Shown here: positions 45,373 to 55,613 of the stretch, piece by piece | How the letters are laid out: every line of letters begins with the position of its first letter | How positions within the stretch are numbered: position 1 is the first letter of the stretch | NCBI GenBank assembly: GCA_015056725.1 | Contig: SVFS01000003.1 | Coordinates: 19,274 to 83,273, forward strand | Direction: 5' to 3' | DNA length: 64,000 nucleotides | From: Lachnospiraceae bacterium | GTDB taxonomy: Bacteria; Bacillota; Clostridia; Lachnospirales; Lachnospiraceae | Position numbers and translations under genes: made by a program | The notes under the pieces: generated by a model | Told to the model about the DNA's origin: nothing | Databases searched by the model: none | The model's input: the letters and a program-made list of their open reading frames with translations, nothing else

Positions 45373-48204
45373 TTATACCTCAATAGATATCCTATTCTGT
45401 AACAAAGAAACCACTTCATCATAATCATACTGTTCTACATATTCTTCAATCTGTTTTATAAGCTGATTTTCCTGTTCCTTAAACTGCTTTCCCTGTACTT
45501 CTCTTAACAAATCCATCGCTCTAAAAGAATCCATATCTTCGCATGCCTGATAAATATCAGAAAGCCATTTTGCATCTAAAACAGCAACTTCTTTTTTTGA
45601 TGTGGCCTCCTCTTCCTTTGCAAAATAATCTTCCAGTTTTTGTATCATATCCTGACACATCTCCATAAATGCCGGCGTCTTCTCTTCCAAAAACTCTGTA
45701 TCATTTGCCTTCCCTGCATACTCCAGTTCTTTTGCATACTCCGAAAGTTCCATCGCTCCCACACTTGCACTTATAGATTTAATACCATGCACATCTATTA
45801 CAAAATCCGCTTGATTTGCTATATTCATTCTCTTCAACGCTTTTTTCAAATCTACATAGTATGTTTTTAAAATAGAATAATATATCTCTTCCGTCAGATG
45901 CAGCTTTTTCATGGCTTCTACAGAATGTATTCCCTCTATCTGAATCGTCGAAAAAATTTCCTCTTCCAATGCTATTTCCAGAGTGTTCACATTTCCTAAA
46001 TACTTATCTAACATTGCTTCCAGCTTAGCAATCACAATCGGTTTTGTCAGATAATCAGACAGTCCTGCTTCCAACAGCTCTTGTTTTGCTCCATAAATGG
46101 CATTTGCTGTTAGTGCAATAACCGGTATCGTCTTGCAATAATCCTGATCCAACTCACGAAGTCTCTTTGTTGTTTCCACACCATCCATTTCCGGCATCAT
46201 TTGATCCATAAAAATCAAATCATAAACATTGCTTTTTGCCATTTCCAATGCAAGCTTTCCGCTATCGGCAATATCTACCAACAATTCATATGGCTTCAAT
46301 AGATTTTGCATAATCAATAAATTTGATGAATTATCATCTACCACTAATACTTTCTTACCAATTGCATTTTTTATCTTAACCGGCTTATAAATATTATATT
46401 TTTTACTTTTATAACTCTTCTCCGTTTCTGTTATACTCATCGGTGTCCAATCAAGCACCTGCTGTATTAATGTCGCGGTAAACGTTGTTCCTTCGCCATA
46501 TACGCTTTCCACCTTTATAGAACCATGCATAAGCTCGCATAATCGTTTACAAATCGTAAGCCCCAGTCCTGTTCCCTGCACGGAACGGTTTTTACCGGCA
46601 TCGACCTGATTATATTCATCAAATAATTTTCCAATATTCTCTTCTTTAATTCCTATCCCACTATCCTGTATTTTAAATATCAGCCTTACCTTCTCATTAG
46701 TAACCGGCTCGTACGATACTGACAAACGGATAAATCCCTCTTTTGTAAATTTTACTGCATTTCCGATAATATTAATCAGTATCTGCTTAATACGTACTAC
46801 ATCCCCATATAATATCGTTGGAATTCCTATTTCTGTGTTGTATTCCAAATTCACATTAGAGTTTTGTAGTTTTTCACGGAACATATTTACAACATCTAAT
46901 ATAGTCGTTCCTAAATGATACTCATAGTCATTAATCTCATACTTCCCTGCTTCAATTTTTGACAGATCCAGAATATCGTTAATAATTCTAAGAAGCCCTT
47001 CGCCTGCATCATGAATAAGCATAATTCTGGATGCCATATCGGAATTCAATTCTTCTCTTAAAATAATTTCACTCATTCCGAGAATCGAATTCATTGGTGT
47101 TCGGATTTCATGACTCATATTCGCCAAAAATGCGCTCTTTGCCGCATTTGCTCTCTCTGCTTCTTCCTTTGCTTTATTTAATTCTGTAATCATGTTTTGG
47201 GTTTCTGTCATATCGTTTACAATGATAATATCACTTAAGAAGTCATTATAATTGTCTCTTACATGACTAATCTGCAGATTACAGATTCTGTTATTCAGCT
47301 TGCAGGTACACTCAATAAATTCTGCTGTTCTATCCGGATTCGATACTTCATAATCCGTCAAATCAAACAATTCATCCAGTTTCTTTTGTTTTAAAAGCTC
47401 ATCCGGCATATTAAAAAAATCGACCGCTGTAGCATTACAAATTTTCAGGTTCTTATTTTCATCAACAATAAGCAGCGGCACATGGATAGATGCATAAATA
47501 TAATCTGATAAGTTCTGGACACTGATATAATTGATATTCGTTTTCCGGGACATCATATAGGCAAATACAACCGCCAGCGGTTGAATAATTGCCGTAGCCG
47601 GAAATGCAGGTTGTCCTACTCCCATAACAAACGTATCCAGCATAAGTCCTACCCCAATGATTAGAACAACCCAAAAGCAAGCTTTCGCCATTACAACTTC
47701 TCTCTTCCTGGACTGGCGGCGAATGGCATAAAGAAGCTCTACGATTATGAAAAACAGGAATCCCACCAAATAAATATTGTAAAGAACTCTCCCCTTATAA
47801 TCTGTTGTAATATACGTCATCCCATATTTCATTGATACAAATATACAACTTTTTGATACGCTAATAAGCGGATATACCATTAACGCACCAAAAATAGCAT
47901 ATCCTTCTGCAATACTTTTGAAACGTGGAGGAATATTCAGCCATATTCCAACAAGGCACATAGCCAAAACCAAAAATCCCAGTATTCCAATCAGATAAAC
48001 AGCTCTCCAAAATGCGGCAGCATTTTCATTCGTTTGTAACGTGAACACTGCCATTCCCAGATTCCATAAAAAACTAAATAATCCCAGTATTAAAAAATAC
48101 CAGTTTGCCACCATGTTTTTATCTTCTTGAATAATATGGTTTATTGCCAGTACTACAGATATCGTTCCAAGTACTGCCAGAAAAATAGATAATAGTAAAT
48201 TCAT
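45373..48204 (-). CDS. Membrane hybrid histidine kinase (7TM–PAS–HisKA–HATPase–REC–HPt)
   Basis: A phosphorelay sensor of 943 residues. Residues 1–215 form about seven membrane segments like the histidine-kinase 7TM sensor family. A PAS domain follows (about 235–340), HisKA with [14 protein letters not shown] (His about 363), HATPase with [12 protein letters not shown], receiver [10 protein letters not shown] with Asp in [12 protein letters not shown] (about 666), and an HPt domain with DVHGIKS (about 803). The ATG follows GGAGGGGCAGAAT. It sits 13 bases after the purine permease gene. Confidence 0.92.
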   Translation of the reverse strand: MNLLLSIFLAVLGTISVVLAINHIIQEDKNMVANWYFLILGLFSFLWNLGMAVFTLQTNENAAAFWRAVYLIGILGFLVLAMCLVGIWLNIPPRFKSIAEGYAIFGALMVYPLISVSKSCIFVSMKYGMTYITTDYKGRVLYNIYLVGFLFFIIVELLYAIRRQSRKREVVMAKACFWVVLIIGVGLMLDTFVMGVGQPAFPATAIIQPLAVVFAYMMSRKTNINYISVQNLSDYIYASIHVPLLIVDENKNLKICNATAVDFFNMPDELLKQKKLDELFDLTDYEVSNPDRTAEFIECTCKLNNRICNLQISHVRDNYNDFLSDIIIVNDMTETQNMITELNKAKEEAERANAAKSAFLANMSHEIRTPMNSILGMSEIILREELNSDMASRIMLIHDAGEGLLRIINDILDLSKIEAGKYEINDYEYHLGTTILDVVNMFREKLQNSNVNLEYNTEIGIPTILYGDVVRIKQILINIIGNAVKFTKEGFIRLSVSYEPVTNEKVRLIFKIQDSGIGIKEENIGKLFDEYNQVDAGKNRSVQGTGLGLTICKRLCELMHGSIKVESVYGEGTTFTATLIQQVLDWTPMSITETEKSYKSKKYNIYKPVKIKNAIGKKVLVVDDNSSNLLIMQNLLKPYELLVDIADSGKLALEMAKSNVYDLIFMDQMMPEMDGVETTKRLRELDQDYCKTIPVIALTANAIYGAKQELLEAGLSDYLTKPIVIAKLEAMLDKYLGNVNTLEIALEEEIFSTIQIEGIHSVEAMKKLHLTEEIYYSILKTYYVDLKKALKRMNIANQADFVIDVHGIKSISASVGAMELSEYAKELEYAGKANDTEFLEEKTPAFMEMCQDMIQKLEDYFAKEEEATSKKEVAVLDAKWLSDIYQACEDMDSFRAMDLLREVQGKQFKEQENQLIKQIEEYVEQYDYDEVVSLLQNRISIEV

Positions 48205-48217
48205 ATTCTGCCCCTCC

Positions 48218-49570
48218 TTATACCAAATTTAACAAAATATGAATTACCGCAAAAATCGGTATAATCCACGGATTTCCTGACGGCTTCTGTTTAAATATGA
48301 ATCTCTTAATAAGCGTATAGATAAGCAAACCATACAACACAGCATTTCCAACCTGAAAACTGATTCCCACATACAAAATAAGCGCAAATCCAAAGAAATA
48401 TAATATCTTATTACTTTTATCAAACTCTCTAAAACGCAAAAGAAGCATAAAGCCTACATAGATCAACGCAGGAGCTGCAACGTACGTTGCCATAGATGTG
48501 AATAATGGTGCCATAAAGAAACACAATAAGAATAAACACCCCGTTGTAAGTGCTGTAATTCCCGTCTTTCCTCCGGATACAATCCCTACCAAAGACTCCC
48601 CATAAGCCGTAACTGTCGGTGTTCCAATCAAACCACTTGCAATACTGCTGATTCCATCAACCGTAATAGCTCTTTTCAGGCTGACGGTATCTTTCATCCG
48701 ATCATCAATATCGCTGTAAATCGCATCGAAAGAAGACGTGTTTGTACCAATCGCATCAAAAAAGTGCGCCATTGTAAACATAAATACAGCGTTAATAAAT
48801 AGATAGAGAGTATTTTTTTCGGAAAAGCTTTCTAATACATCCGGAAACGAAAGCATTACTTGTGTAAGATCTTTTGCATCATAAGAAAAACTGAATATAT
48901 CATCAAAATAGTTGCCGATAGAAATTCCGGAGATTTGATATGCTTCATAATAAGACATAGACATGCTTAAGAAATATGCGACTATCAAGCCGATTAAGAC
49001 AAAACCTTTTTTATTCCTTCGTTTAAGTACATAAATAACAGCAATACTGATTCCGCAAATAGTAAGTGGAATTGGTTCAAACCGTCCAAAGGAATAAAAC
49101 CCATTTCCCTTTTCCAACAAACCGGTGGTGCTAATTCCATAAAGAAATAATGCCAGACCAATTCCAGACATGAGAATTCTTCGGAAATCATCTCCCATAA
49201 TTTCCATAATCATGTCATAAATACCAAATCTGACAAACCCACAAATTACGATTCCTGATATATATGTCGCTAATAACAAAACGCTCCAATGTATTCCATT
49301 TTCTGCAGTAGCAAACCCTAAAAACATACCTGTAACGCCAAGTCCGGGTGCTAGTGCAAGTGGAAGCTTTGTATAAAATGCAGAAATAATGGTTGCAAAG
49401 CCAGACACACAGACCGTCGCCAAAAACACCCCATTATAGCTCATTCCGGCTTCCGAAAGCACACTTGGGCAGACAACTAATATGTATGACATTGCAAGAA
49501 ACATCGCAATCCCTGCAAAAATTTCGTTTTTAACTGTTGTTTTATGAAATTTCAGATTAAAATAATCCAT
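48218..49570 (-). CDS. NCS2 family purine permease (AzgA-like)
   Basis: Nucleobase uptake, probably hypoxanthine, guanine or adenine. The 450 residues have about 12–14 hydrophobic segments. The AzgA-like motifs are [18 protein letters not shown] near the N-terminus, [32 protein letters not shown] and [21 protein letters not shown]. The ATG follows AAGGGGTACGT. No purine riboswitch fits in the 41-base leader. It is upstream of the kinase gene in the same orientation. Confidence 0.9.
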   Translation of the reverse strand: MDYFNLKFHKTTVKNEIFAGIAMFLAMSYILVVCPSVLSEAGMSYNGVFLATVCVSGFATIISAFYTKLPLALAPGLGVTGMFLGFATAENGIHWSVLLLATYISGIVICGFVRFGIYDMIMEIMGDDFRRILMSGIGLALFLYGISTTGLLEKGNGFYSFGRFEPIPLTICGISIAVIYVLKRRNKKGFVLIGLIVAYFLSMSMSYYEAYQISGISIGNYFDDIFSFSYDAKDLTQVMLSFPDVLESFSEKNTLYLFINAVFMFTMAHFFDAIGTNTSSFDAIYSDIDDRMKDTVSLKRAITVDGISSIASGLIGTPTVTAYGESLVGIVSGGKTGITALTTGCLFLLCFFMAPLFTSMATYVAAPALIYVGFMLLLRFREFDKSNKILYFFGFALILYVGISFQVGNAVLYGLLIYTLIKRFIFKQKPSGNPWIIPIFAVIHILLNLV

Positions 49571-49611
49571 ACGTACCCCTTATACTATAACAATTATTAA
49601 CCTTATTGTAT

Positions 49612-51321
49612 TTAATCAAAAAACTTTTTACAACTGTTTTCTTCCCTCATATTTCTCATCATACATTCCGCAAGTCCAAGCATCATATAAATGTATGGCG
49701 TATTCAAAATCTGCTGAAAGCTGAATTGATTATGTATCAAATAAGAACAAATACTTATTATAAAGATTAGTGCCATTGGTCTTTTCGGAAAGTGCTTTAT
49801 CAAACGGCTTACTGACGAAATAAATGCCACGCAAAATGTAAACAGTCCCCATATTCCCACATTTACAAGCAATGTAATCATTTCATTATGTGCATTTGTC
49901 AGACGGTTTCCTCCGAATTGTTTTTCTATCATTTCAAAGATAATCGGATTGTTAGATGCATGTATTGCAAAGCAATCCGGTCCTACTCCGAATATTTTCT
50001 GTAAGGGTGTCATCGTTTCAAAAATAAGAAATCCATCACGCCATGTCGTAGAACGGTTACTTCCCCATGTCGCATTAAAGTAAAACGCACTACATTCTGA
50101 TAACGGTCCAATGCTTCCCGGGTTATTTGTATTTAATACTAACAATATAATATAAGCTATCCCTATCAATATAAGTAACCAAATGATAACTGTTCTTATC
50201 TTCACATAATCAGAAATCCAATTTTTTTCTCTGTTTCCCCGTATTCTATCCTGTGTATTCACTATTACACGCAATGCTATCGCTGCAAGCATCACTAATA
50301 GCGTTGCATTTCCAAGCATAAAATCAATTACGGGATTTTTTAAATTCAAACTCTCCGGAAAACATATAGAAATTATTCTCAGCACTTGACAGCTCATACC
50401 ATAAAGTGCCACCAAATCTAAAAAACGTTTCATTTTTTCTGTTTCGGTAAATGCATATAGAAACAATATAAAAAAGAAAATCCCTAATGATAGAAATGCA
50501 CTATCGCTTCCTTCCACCGCACCAAGAGCAAACGCTATTGTGGCGTGAATGAATCCCATGAGCCGAACCACGATATCCTCTGAATTATAATACAGAACGG
50601 CGCCAATGCAGAAAAATACCGAATAGTACCCACAAAACCAGTTGATATTTCCCATACTGGAAATATAACTTGGTGCACTGTATTCCATCTCAATCGGATA
50701 AACAGAAAATCGATTTAGTAATCCCCATAGCATAAAAAGGAAGCTCACAATACCTATAAAGTATAGAAAGTCCTGTATTCTGTCCGCTTCAAAAAATCGG
50801 GAAGTAAAAAAATAAATTCCCACACAAATCAACTGTGTACCAAGTCCCATGTACCAGCCTGCGGTTCCCCATAGGGCTTCTTCCTTATATGGTGACAGAA
50901 AATAGGAAAGAAGTAATACACATGTGTAGTCAAGAATTGCTGCGTCAGTCAGACTGATTTCGTATAGGAAACGATCTGCGAACATAGCTCTCTTGCCCTG
51001 TTGTTTTCTTCCCATTTCTGTAGGCATATCATCTTTCTTCTGATGCCTTCCGGTTTCCATCTGGCCAACAAAATAGAACAGTCCATAAATCACTGCAAAC
51101 GGAATCATTACCCATCCAAAACAGACCGACATAAATTTAAGCAGTTCAAACTTGTGTGTCGCAAGCTGCTCATATCCGTTCACAAAGTAAAGTGCATAAA
51201 ACACAATAAGCAGGACTAGGTATAAGCCTACTCCTGCCTGTAATAATTGTTTTATGAAATTGCACACTTTTTGTGCTCCGTTTTGCTCTGCCTTCATATA
51301 ATCGACGCTTTCATCTATCAT
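49612..51321 (-). CDS. O-antigen ligase (Wzy/WaaL) family polytopic membrane protein
   Basis: About 570 residues with around a dozen hydrophobic segments. A large loop near the C-terminus contains GVGPDCFAIHASNN and RLTNAHNEMITLLVNVG, the loop and His motif typical of Wzy_C/WaaL proteins that move polysaccharide between carriers. In a Gram-positive it may polymerise or ligate a surface glycan. The start is unclear: the frame opens at TTG 51354, overlapping the upstream gene, and ATGs exist at 51321 and 51297; none has a good ribosome site. No other glycan genes adjoin it. Confidence 0.75.
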   Translation of the reverse strand: MIDESVDYMKAEQNGAQKVCNFIKQLLQAGVGLYLVLLIVFYALYFVNGYEQLATHKFELLKFMSVCFGWVMIPFAVIYGLFYFVGQMETGRHQKKDDMPTEMGRKQQGKRAMFADRFLYEISLTDAAILDYTCVLLLSYFLSPYKEEALWGTAGWYMGLGTQLICVGIYFFTSRFFEADRIQDFLYFIGIVSFLFMLWGLLNRFSVYPIEMEYSAPSYISSMGNINWFCGYYSVFFCIGAVLYYNSEDIVVRLMGFIHATIAFALGAVEGSDSAFLSLGIFFFILFLYAFTETEKMKRFLDLVALYGMSCQVLRIISICFPESLNLKNPVIDFMLGNATLLVMLAAIALRVIVNTQDRIRGNREKNWISDYVKIRTVIIWLLILIGIAYIILLVLNTNNPGSIGPLSECSAFYFNATWGSNRSTTWRDGFLIFETMTPLQKIFGVGPDCFAIHASNNPIIFEMIEKQFGGNRLTNAHNEMITLLVNVGIWGLFTFCVAFISSVSRLIKHFPKRPMALIFIISICSYLIHNQFSFQQILNTPYIYMMLGLAECMMRNMREENSCKKFFD

Positions 51322-51328
51322 TTTTCTG

Positions 51329-52063
51329 CTACAAAAACGTCCCTCCATCACCAAAGAAATCTATAAATGCGGCTCCTTCCGGCTGTACTACAAAAGATAA
51401 TTCTTCTTTTGTCCGAGGATGCTTTATTGCAAGCTCGTAAGCACATAATGCCACATTCTTAATACCTGCCTCACGCGAGTATTCCTTTACCCTCTCGTCA
51501 GCGTACTTTTGGTCTCCCAAAAGCGGCATGTCCGCATGCGCCATTTGTGCACGAATTTGGTGGAAACGTCCTGTTTCTATGCTAATATCATACAGCACTT
51601 TCCCGTCCTTTGCATCCATTATCTTATAATAAAGAACGGCTTTTTTCGCACCCTCTGTATTTGCCGGAACGATTTTGGCCATATTGGTTTTTGAATCTTT
51701 AATCATGTAATCTTCCAAAATGCCTTTTTCTATAAACGGCTGATTATAGGATATGGCATAATAATGTTTGTGGAGACTTCCTTCCTGCAAGCTTTTCGTT
51801 AAATACGCTGTTGCTTCAGGCGTCTTTCCAAACGCAAGTACGCCTTCTACCGGCTGATCCAATCGATGAACGATACCAAGATATGGCTCCTTCTTTGATT
51901 TCTGAGCTGTTTTTGCATCTTCTTTATCTATGGCTTTTGCCAAATAGTTTTTCAATTCGCTTACCACATCCTGCTGACCGATTTTGGCAGTCTGTGTCGG
52001 AAACCCTGCCGGCTTTCTACATATTAAAATGTCATCATCTTCAAATAAAATTTCTGTTTTCAT
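51329..52063 (-). CDS. RluA-family pseudouridine synthase without S4 domain
   Basis: The 244 residues contain the catalytic GIVHRLDQPVEGVLAF (Asp about residue 69) and ETGRFHQIRAQMAHADMPLLGDQKY. It has no N-terminal S4 domain, like RluA/RluC-minor types. Between catalytic blocks the sequence diverges from the 302-residue relative at 9149–10057. It is the first gene of the run leading to the O-antigen-ligase-like gene. RNA target unknown. Confidence 0.92.
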   Translation of the reverse strand: MKTEILFEDDDILICRKPAGFPTQTAKIGQQDVVSELKNYLAKAIDKEDAKTAQKSKKEPYLGIVHRLDQPVEGVLAFGKTPEATAYLTKSLQEGSLHKHYYAISYNQPFIEKGILEDYMIKDSKTNMAKIVPANTEGAKKAVLYYKIMDAKDGKVLYDISIETGRFHQIRAQMAHADMPLLGDQKYADERVKEYSREAGIKNVALCAYELAIKHPRTKEELSFVVQPEGAAFIDFFGDGGTFL

Positions 52064-52095
52064 GACTCTCCCGATTCAGTGCTTTTGGTAGCATA

Positions 52096-52123
52096 ATTAT
52101 ATCATTTGCATTATAAAATACAA
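52096..52123 (-). promoter_or_regulatory. Promoter of the pseudouridine synthase gene
   Basis: TTGTAT (52118–52123), 16-base spacer, TATAAT (52096–52101) on the minus strand, about 33 bases before the ATG. Confidence 0.55.
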
Positions 52124-52189
52124 TACAAAGAACTTGCTTTTCTGCTCATTAAACGGCAAAATATATATATCTTGCGAAGGAGAAATGAC

Positions 52190-53206
52190 ATGAAAAGGAA
52201 AATACTTACACAATTTTTTACACTGACACTAACATGTTTTCTTTTAATCGGATGTGCTGCTTCCGATACTTCGGAAACACCTTCAACGGCTTCGGAATCT
52301 TCCGTCGGAAGCGTTACTACAGATGCTCCTGAAACAGTTGATGCAACTGCTACTACTGATACTTCCGAATCGACTGATGAAACGGCTGCTACTGATGTTT
52401 CCAAAGCTGATGATGAAACGGCTGCTACCGATGCTTCCGAAACAGTTGATGAATCCGCTACTGATGGTACGTCAGAACCGACAGATGGCAGTACTGATAT
52501 AGCAACTGAGAATACTATGGATGATACTACAAAGGCAAGTTCTGCAGAAGCATCGGAACCACTGCTGACACCGGAACCGGTTCCCGAACCTGTTGCTGTC
52601 TATACATACACAGATATGGCGCAAACCATGTATGCCAAATCTACGGTAAATGTTCGCGATTTGCCGGATACAAGCGGTAATAAACTGGGAAGTCTTTCTG
52701 CCGGTCAGGAAGTAGCTGTTACAGGTGTTTGTAATGAAACAAGCTGGTACAAAATCGACTACAATGGAGTTGTCGCATTTGTAAGCAATGATTATCTTGT
52801 CGCTGAAAAGCCTGTCGCTCCGGCTAAAGCCACATCCTCCGGTGGAATGACCAGAAATATAGCTGACTACCGCCAAATAAGTTCTATGTCTGAGCTCACA
52901 CCTGCGCTTGGATGGAGCGTCGATTTTGCAGGTTTCTGTGCTAATTACAAAAATATACCAAAAGTTGCGTATACCTATAATGGTGTTACTATTTTGTTAT
53001 TTGATTACACTTGGAACGACGGCTACGGCGATTGGTGTGTTTTTTATGACTTTTCAAGATCCCACACGTCATCTCCTTGGAGTCGTCAATATCAATCTAA
53101 CGTACATTCCATTATTGATGCCGGTGGATATGAAACATATAGCTTTAATTTAGATGGTTCAAAAGTTTACACCTGGCATCCGATTTCTGATTATCAGGTA
53201 TATTAA
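52190..53206 (+). CDS. SH3-domain lipoprotein with Thr/Ser/Asp-rich linker
   Basis: Surface lipoprotein of 338 residues. The signal FFTLTLTCFLLIGCAAS places the lipobox Cys at about 22. Residues about 25–145 are a low-complexity linker with repeats of the type DETAATDASE. A bacterial SH3 domain follows (STVNVRDLPDTSGNKLGSLS… about 178–230), which often binds cell wall. The last 110 residues (ending SDYQVY) are aromatic-rich and unrecognised. The ATG at 52190 has GAAGGAG upstream and is chosen over an upstream in-frame ATG. It is next to the RsiV/SigV genes. Confidence 0.83.
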   Translation: MKRKILTQFFTLTLTCFLLIGCAASDTSETPSTASESSVGSVTTDAPETVDATATTDTSESTDETAATDVSKADDETAATDASETVDESATDGTSEPTDGSTDIATENTMDDTTKASSAEASEPLLTPEPVPEPVAVYTYTDMAQTMYAKSTVNVRDLPDTSGNKLGSLSAGQEVAVTGVCNETSWYKIDYNGVVAFVSNDYLVAEKPVAPAKATSSGGMTRNIADYRQISSMSELTPALGWSVDFAGFCANYKNIPKVAYTYNGVTILLFDYTWNDGYGDWCVFYDFSRSHTSSPWSRQYQSNVHSIIDAGGYETYSFNLDGSKVYTWHPISDYQVY

Positions 53207-53250
53207 TAATAGTAAGATATCATAATCAGCAACCATTTATAAACAAATCG

Positions 53251-53279
53251 AAAGACCTTGAGTTTTCATCAAGGTCTTT
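53251..53279. terminator. Hairpin between convergent genes
   Basis: AAAGACCTT/AAGGTCTTT extended to 11 bp (53251–53279). It lies between the lipoprotein gene and the converging rsiV and may serve both; T-runs are short. Confidence 0.55.
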
Positions 53280-53290
53280 CTCTGTATCCT

Positions 53291-54259
53291 CTATTTTCTA
53301 ATATCCTTCAACAATTCATCCGGAATCTCAAATTCCACAATCCCCATAGACATCGGTCCTACATCACCTTCGTTAAAACAAATCATCAAACTTCCTTTGT
53401 CATTTAAATAAAAGGCTGTCTCATCGGTAATCTGTTTAAAATTAAACTCTTCCATTTCCTCGTTTAACCAGTACATAGCGCTTTCGTCCGCGTCCATCTG
53501 TGCCTGCATCTGCTCTTTAATGTTTTCGCTAATTACTGTGATATAATCTGTATCTTCTTTAAAAAGATCTTTTAACTGTATACGCTCTCCTGTATTTAAA
53601 TCAATCGTGTAATAGTGGTTCCATTCATATCCACTGCCTGCTGCCTCAAAGCACATCAGTTTTAATGTAAAATATTCCGGTGTCGTTGCCAATATTTCAC
53701 TGCTTACAACAACATCTTTATATCCTTCCTCCTCTGTCAAAGATGCCTCAAAGTTAGAAATGATTTCTTCCGTAATCTTCTGGATTTCTGCATTAATTTC
53801 TTCCGTTGTCTTTTCCAGCTTTTCCTGTACCGCTGCATTTTCCGGTGCGGCACTGTCTTCTGTCTCATTGTCCGCATTTTCTTTGGTATTTACAACATCT
53901 AACTTCGGCACCTCGATATCCGCTGTCTTTTTATCTGATTCATATTCATAATCACGGAAGGTTACTACTTCCACCAATTTCCCTATCACCGGAATCTGCT
54001 CCATCGCATGTGCTATACTTGCTGATGTATTTGGCAAAATCACAAATGTTGCAACTGCTGCCGCCGCAACGATAAATTTTGTCATTTTTGTATTATAACG
54101 AGCCTTACTTTTCTCCATTTTAGCTTCCTCCATCCTCATCTGCAAATCTCGGAGCTGTTGCTCAGACATCTGCAATTCTCCATACTTCTGCTTTGCGTCC
54201 AGAAGTTTTTCTTCTATTAATTCCTGTTCTTTCTTCTTTTCAGAAAAATCATACATCAT
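53291..54259 (-). CDS. rsiV: RsiV-like anti-sigma factor
   Basis: Single-pass membrane anti-sigma factor. The 322 residues have a cytoplasmic helical N-terminus (about 1–60), a membrane segment (FIVAAAAVATFVILPNTSASIAHAM, about 62–86) and an extracytoplasmic part with the DUF4179/DUF3298-type fold (SLMICFNEGDVGPMSMGIVEFEIP at the end). In Bacillus RsiV binds lysozyme and is then cleaved to free SigV. Located 19 bases after the ECF sigma gene. Lysozyme sensing here is inferred from the family. Confidence 0.85.
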   Translation of the reverse strand: MMYDFSEKKKEQELIEEKLLDAKQKYGELQMSEQQLRDLQMRMEEAKMEKSKARYNTKMTKFIVAAAAVATFVILPNTSASIAHAMEQIPVIGKLVEVVTFRDYEYESDKKTADIEVPKLDVVNTKENADNETEDSAAPENAAVQEKLEKTTEEINAEIQKITEEIISNFEASLTEEEGYKDVVVSSEILATTPEYFTLKLMCFEAAGSGYEWNHYYTIDLNTGERIQLKDLFKEDTDYITVISENIKEQMQAQMDADESAMYWLNEEMEEFNFKQITDETAFYLNDKGSLMICFNEGDVGPMSMGIVEFEIPDELLKDIRK

Positions 54260-54278
54260 ACTATCACCTACCTATTTT

Positions 54279-54797
54279 CTATTTCTCTTTTCCTACCAAA
54301 AGTATTTCCTGCAATTTTCTAATACTTCGATACAATCTGCTTTTTACAGTACTAAGATTTTCTTCCAATATCTGTGCAATCTCTTCCAGCTTTTTATCTT
54401 CAAAGTATTTCATAATAATAATTGCTTTATCTTTCTCTCCAAGACTATCCAGTGCCTTTTGTAAGTCAACATCAAAATAGCGGTCTTCCATATGCCCAAG
54501 TTCAATACCATTTTCTTCTTGCAGCGCTTCATAAGAAACCATTTTGGGTTGTTTCAAAAACCGAAAGCACTCATTTAGCATAATGCGATACACCCATGTG
54601 GTAACATAATCAGGGTTTTTTAAAGTATGACTGCTCTTAATTGCTCTATATGCTCCATCTTGCACGATATCCCCTGCATCTGCTTCGTTATGAACATAAC
54701 TATACGCGAGGCGATAATACTGATTATAATTTTGTAAAATAACTTGTTCTATCCATTCCTTATTTGTCCGGTCTTTTTTTTCGAAAAAAAATTGCAA
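54279..54797 (-). CDS. sigV: ECF RNA polymerase sigma factor, SigV-like
   Basis: About 172 residues with sigma region 2 (YYRLAYSYVHNEADAGDIVQDGAYRAI) and region 4 (IIMKYFEDKKLEEIAQILEENLSTVKSRLYRSIRKL). The start is taken as TTG at 54797, eight bases after AGGAGG; a GTG at 54806 touches that ribosome site and is less likely. Followed by its anti-sigma gene. A matching ECF promoter lies just upstream, so autoregulation is expected. Confidence 0.9.
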   Translation of the reverse strand: MQFFFEKKDRTNKEWIEQVILQNYNQYYRLAYSYVHNEADAGDIVQDGAYRAIKSSHTLKNPDYVTTWVYRIMLNECFRFLKQPKMVSYEALQEENGIELGHMEDRYFDVDLQKALDSLGEKDKAIIIMKYFEDKKLEEIAQILEENLSTVKSRLYRSIRKLQEILLVGKEK

Positions 54798-54829
54798 GGC
54801 ATTCACCTCCTTTGTGCCTTTCTGTATAT

Positions 54830-54858
54830 TAGACCTCTATATAAAGTAAAAAGTTTCA
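54830..54858 (-). promoter_or_regulatory. Predicted ECF (SigV-type) autoregulated promoter
   Basis: On the minus strand TGAAAC (54853–54858), 17-base spacer, GGTCTA (54830–54835). This resembles the Bacillus SigV/SigX/SigM-type consensus TGAAAC–N16/17–CGTCTA, with one mismatch in the −10. It lies 32 bases before the sigV start. Confidence 0.6.
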
Positions 54859-54878
54859 TTCATTCTTTTTAAAAATAA

Positions 54879-54915
54879 AAAAGATACTATATCTCTACTC
54901 AATATAGTATCTTTT
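54879..54915 (-). terminator. Terminator of the two-component operon
   Basis: AAAAGATACTATAT (54879–54892) / ATATAGTATCTTTT (54902–54915), 14 bp, followed on the minus strand by TTATTTTT. Confidence 0.8.
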
Positions 54916-54923
54916 GATATTTT

Positions 54924-55613
54924 TTACACCTTAAACCGATACCCTACTCCCCAAATTGTTTCAATGTACTGAGGATTGGAAGTATCAAATTCTATCTTTT
55001 CACGGATTTTCTTAATATGCACTGTAACTGTTGCGATATCGCCAATGGAATCCATTTCCCAAATCTCACGAAACAGCTCTTCCTTCGTATATACATGATT
55101 TGGATTCTCAGCCAGGAATGTCAGTAAATCAAACTCTTTTGTTGTAAATGCTCTTTCTTCACCATCAATCCAAACACGTCTTGCTGTTTTATCAATTTTA
55201 ATTCCACGAATCTCCACAATGTCATTTGTTTTTGATACGGAACCTACAAGTCTATCGTATCTTGCCATATGTGCTTTGACGCGTGCTACAAGCTCACTTG
55301 GGCTAAATGGTTTTGTCATATAATCATCAGCGCCTAAGCCAAGACCTCTGATTTTATCAATATCATCCTTTTTGGCAGATACCATTAAAATCGGAATATT
55401 TTTCTGCTCACGGATTTTTTTACACACTTCAAAGCCATCCATTCCCGGAAGCATCAAATCCAAAATAATCAAATCATAATCATTCGCTAAGGCTTCTGCT
55501 AATCCTTTATCCCCTGTATTTTCGATATTTACTTGAAAATCACTTAACTCCAAATAATCTTTCTCTAAATCAGCAATCGCTTCTTCATCTTCAATAATTA
55601 ATATTTTACTCAT
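54924..55613 (-). CDS. OmpR/PhoB-type response regulator
   Basis: The 229 residues have a receiver with ILIIEDEEA, phospho-acceptor Asp in LIILDLMLPGMDGF (about 52) and Lys in YMTKPFSPSELVARV. A C-terminal winged helix follows (ERAFTTKEFDLLTFLAENPNHVYTKEELFREIW … VGYRF). The ATG follows GGAGGTAGAAC and overlaps the kinase stop by eight bases. It pairs with the adjacent kinase; VanR-like by sequence, target unknown. Confidence 0.93.
   Translation of the reverse strand: MSKILIIEDEEAIADLEKDYLELSDFQVNIENTGDKGLAEALANDYDLIILDLMLPGMDGFEVCKKIREQKNIPILMVSAKKDDIDKIRGLGLGADDYMTKPFSPSELVARVKAHMARYDRLVGSVSKTNDIVEIRGIKIDKTARRVWIDGEERAFTTKEFDLLTFLAENPNHVYTKEELFREIWEMDSIGDIATVTVHIKKIREKIEFDTSNPQYIETIWGVGYRFKV

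Noticed and set aside
49571..49611. Purine riboswitch for the NCS2 permease
   Set aside because: Only 41 bases separate it from the preceding gene. That is too short for an aptamer, and no such motif is seen.
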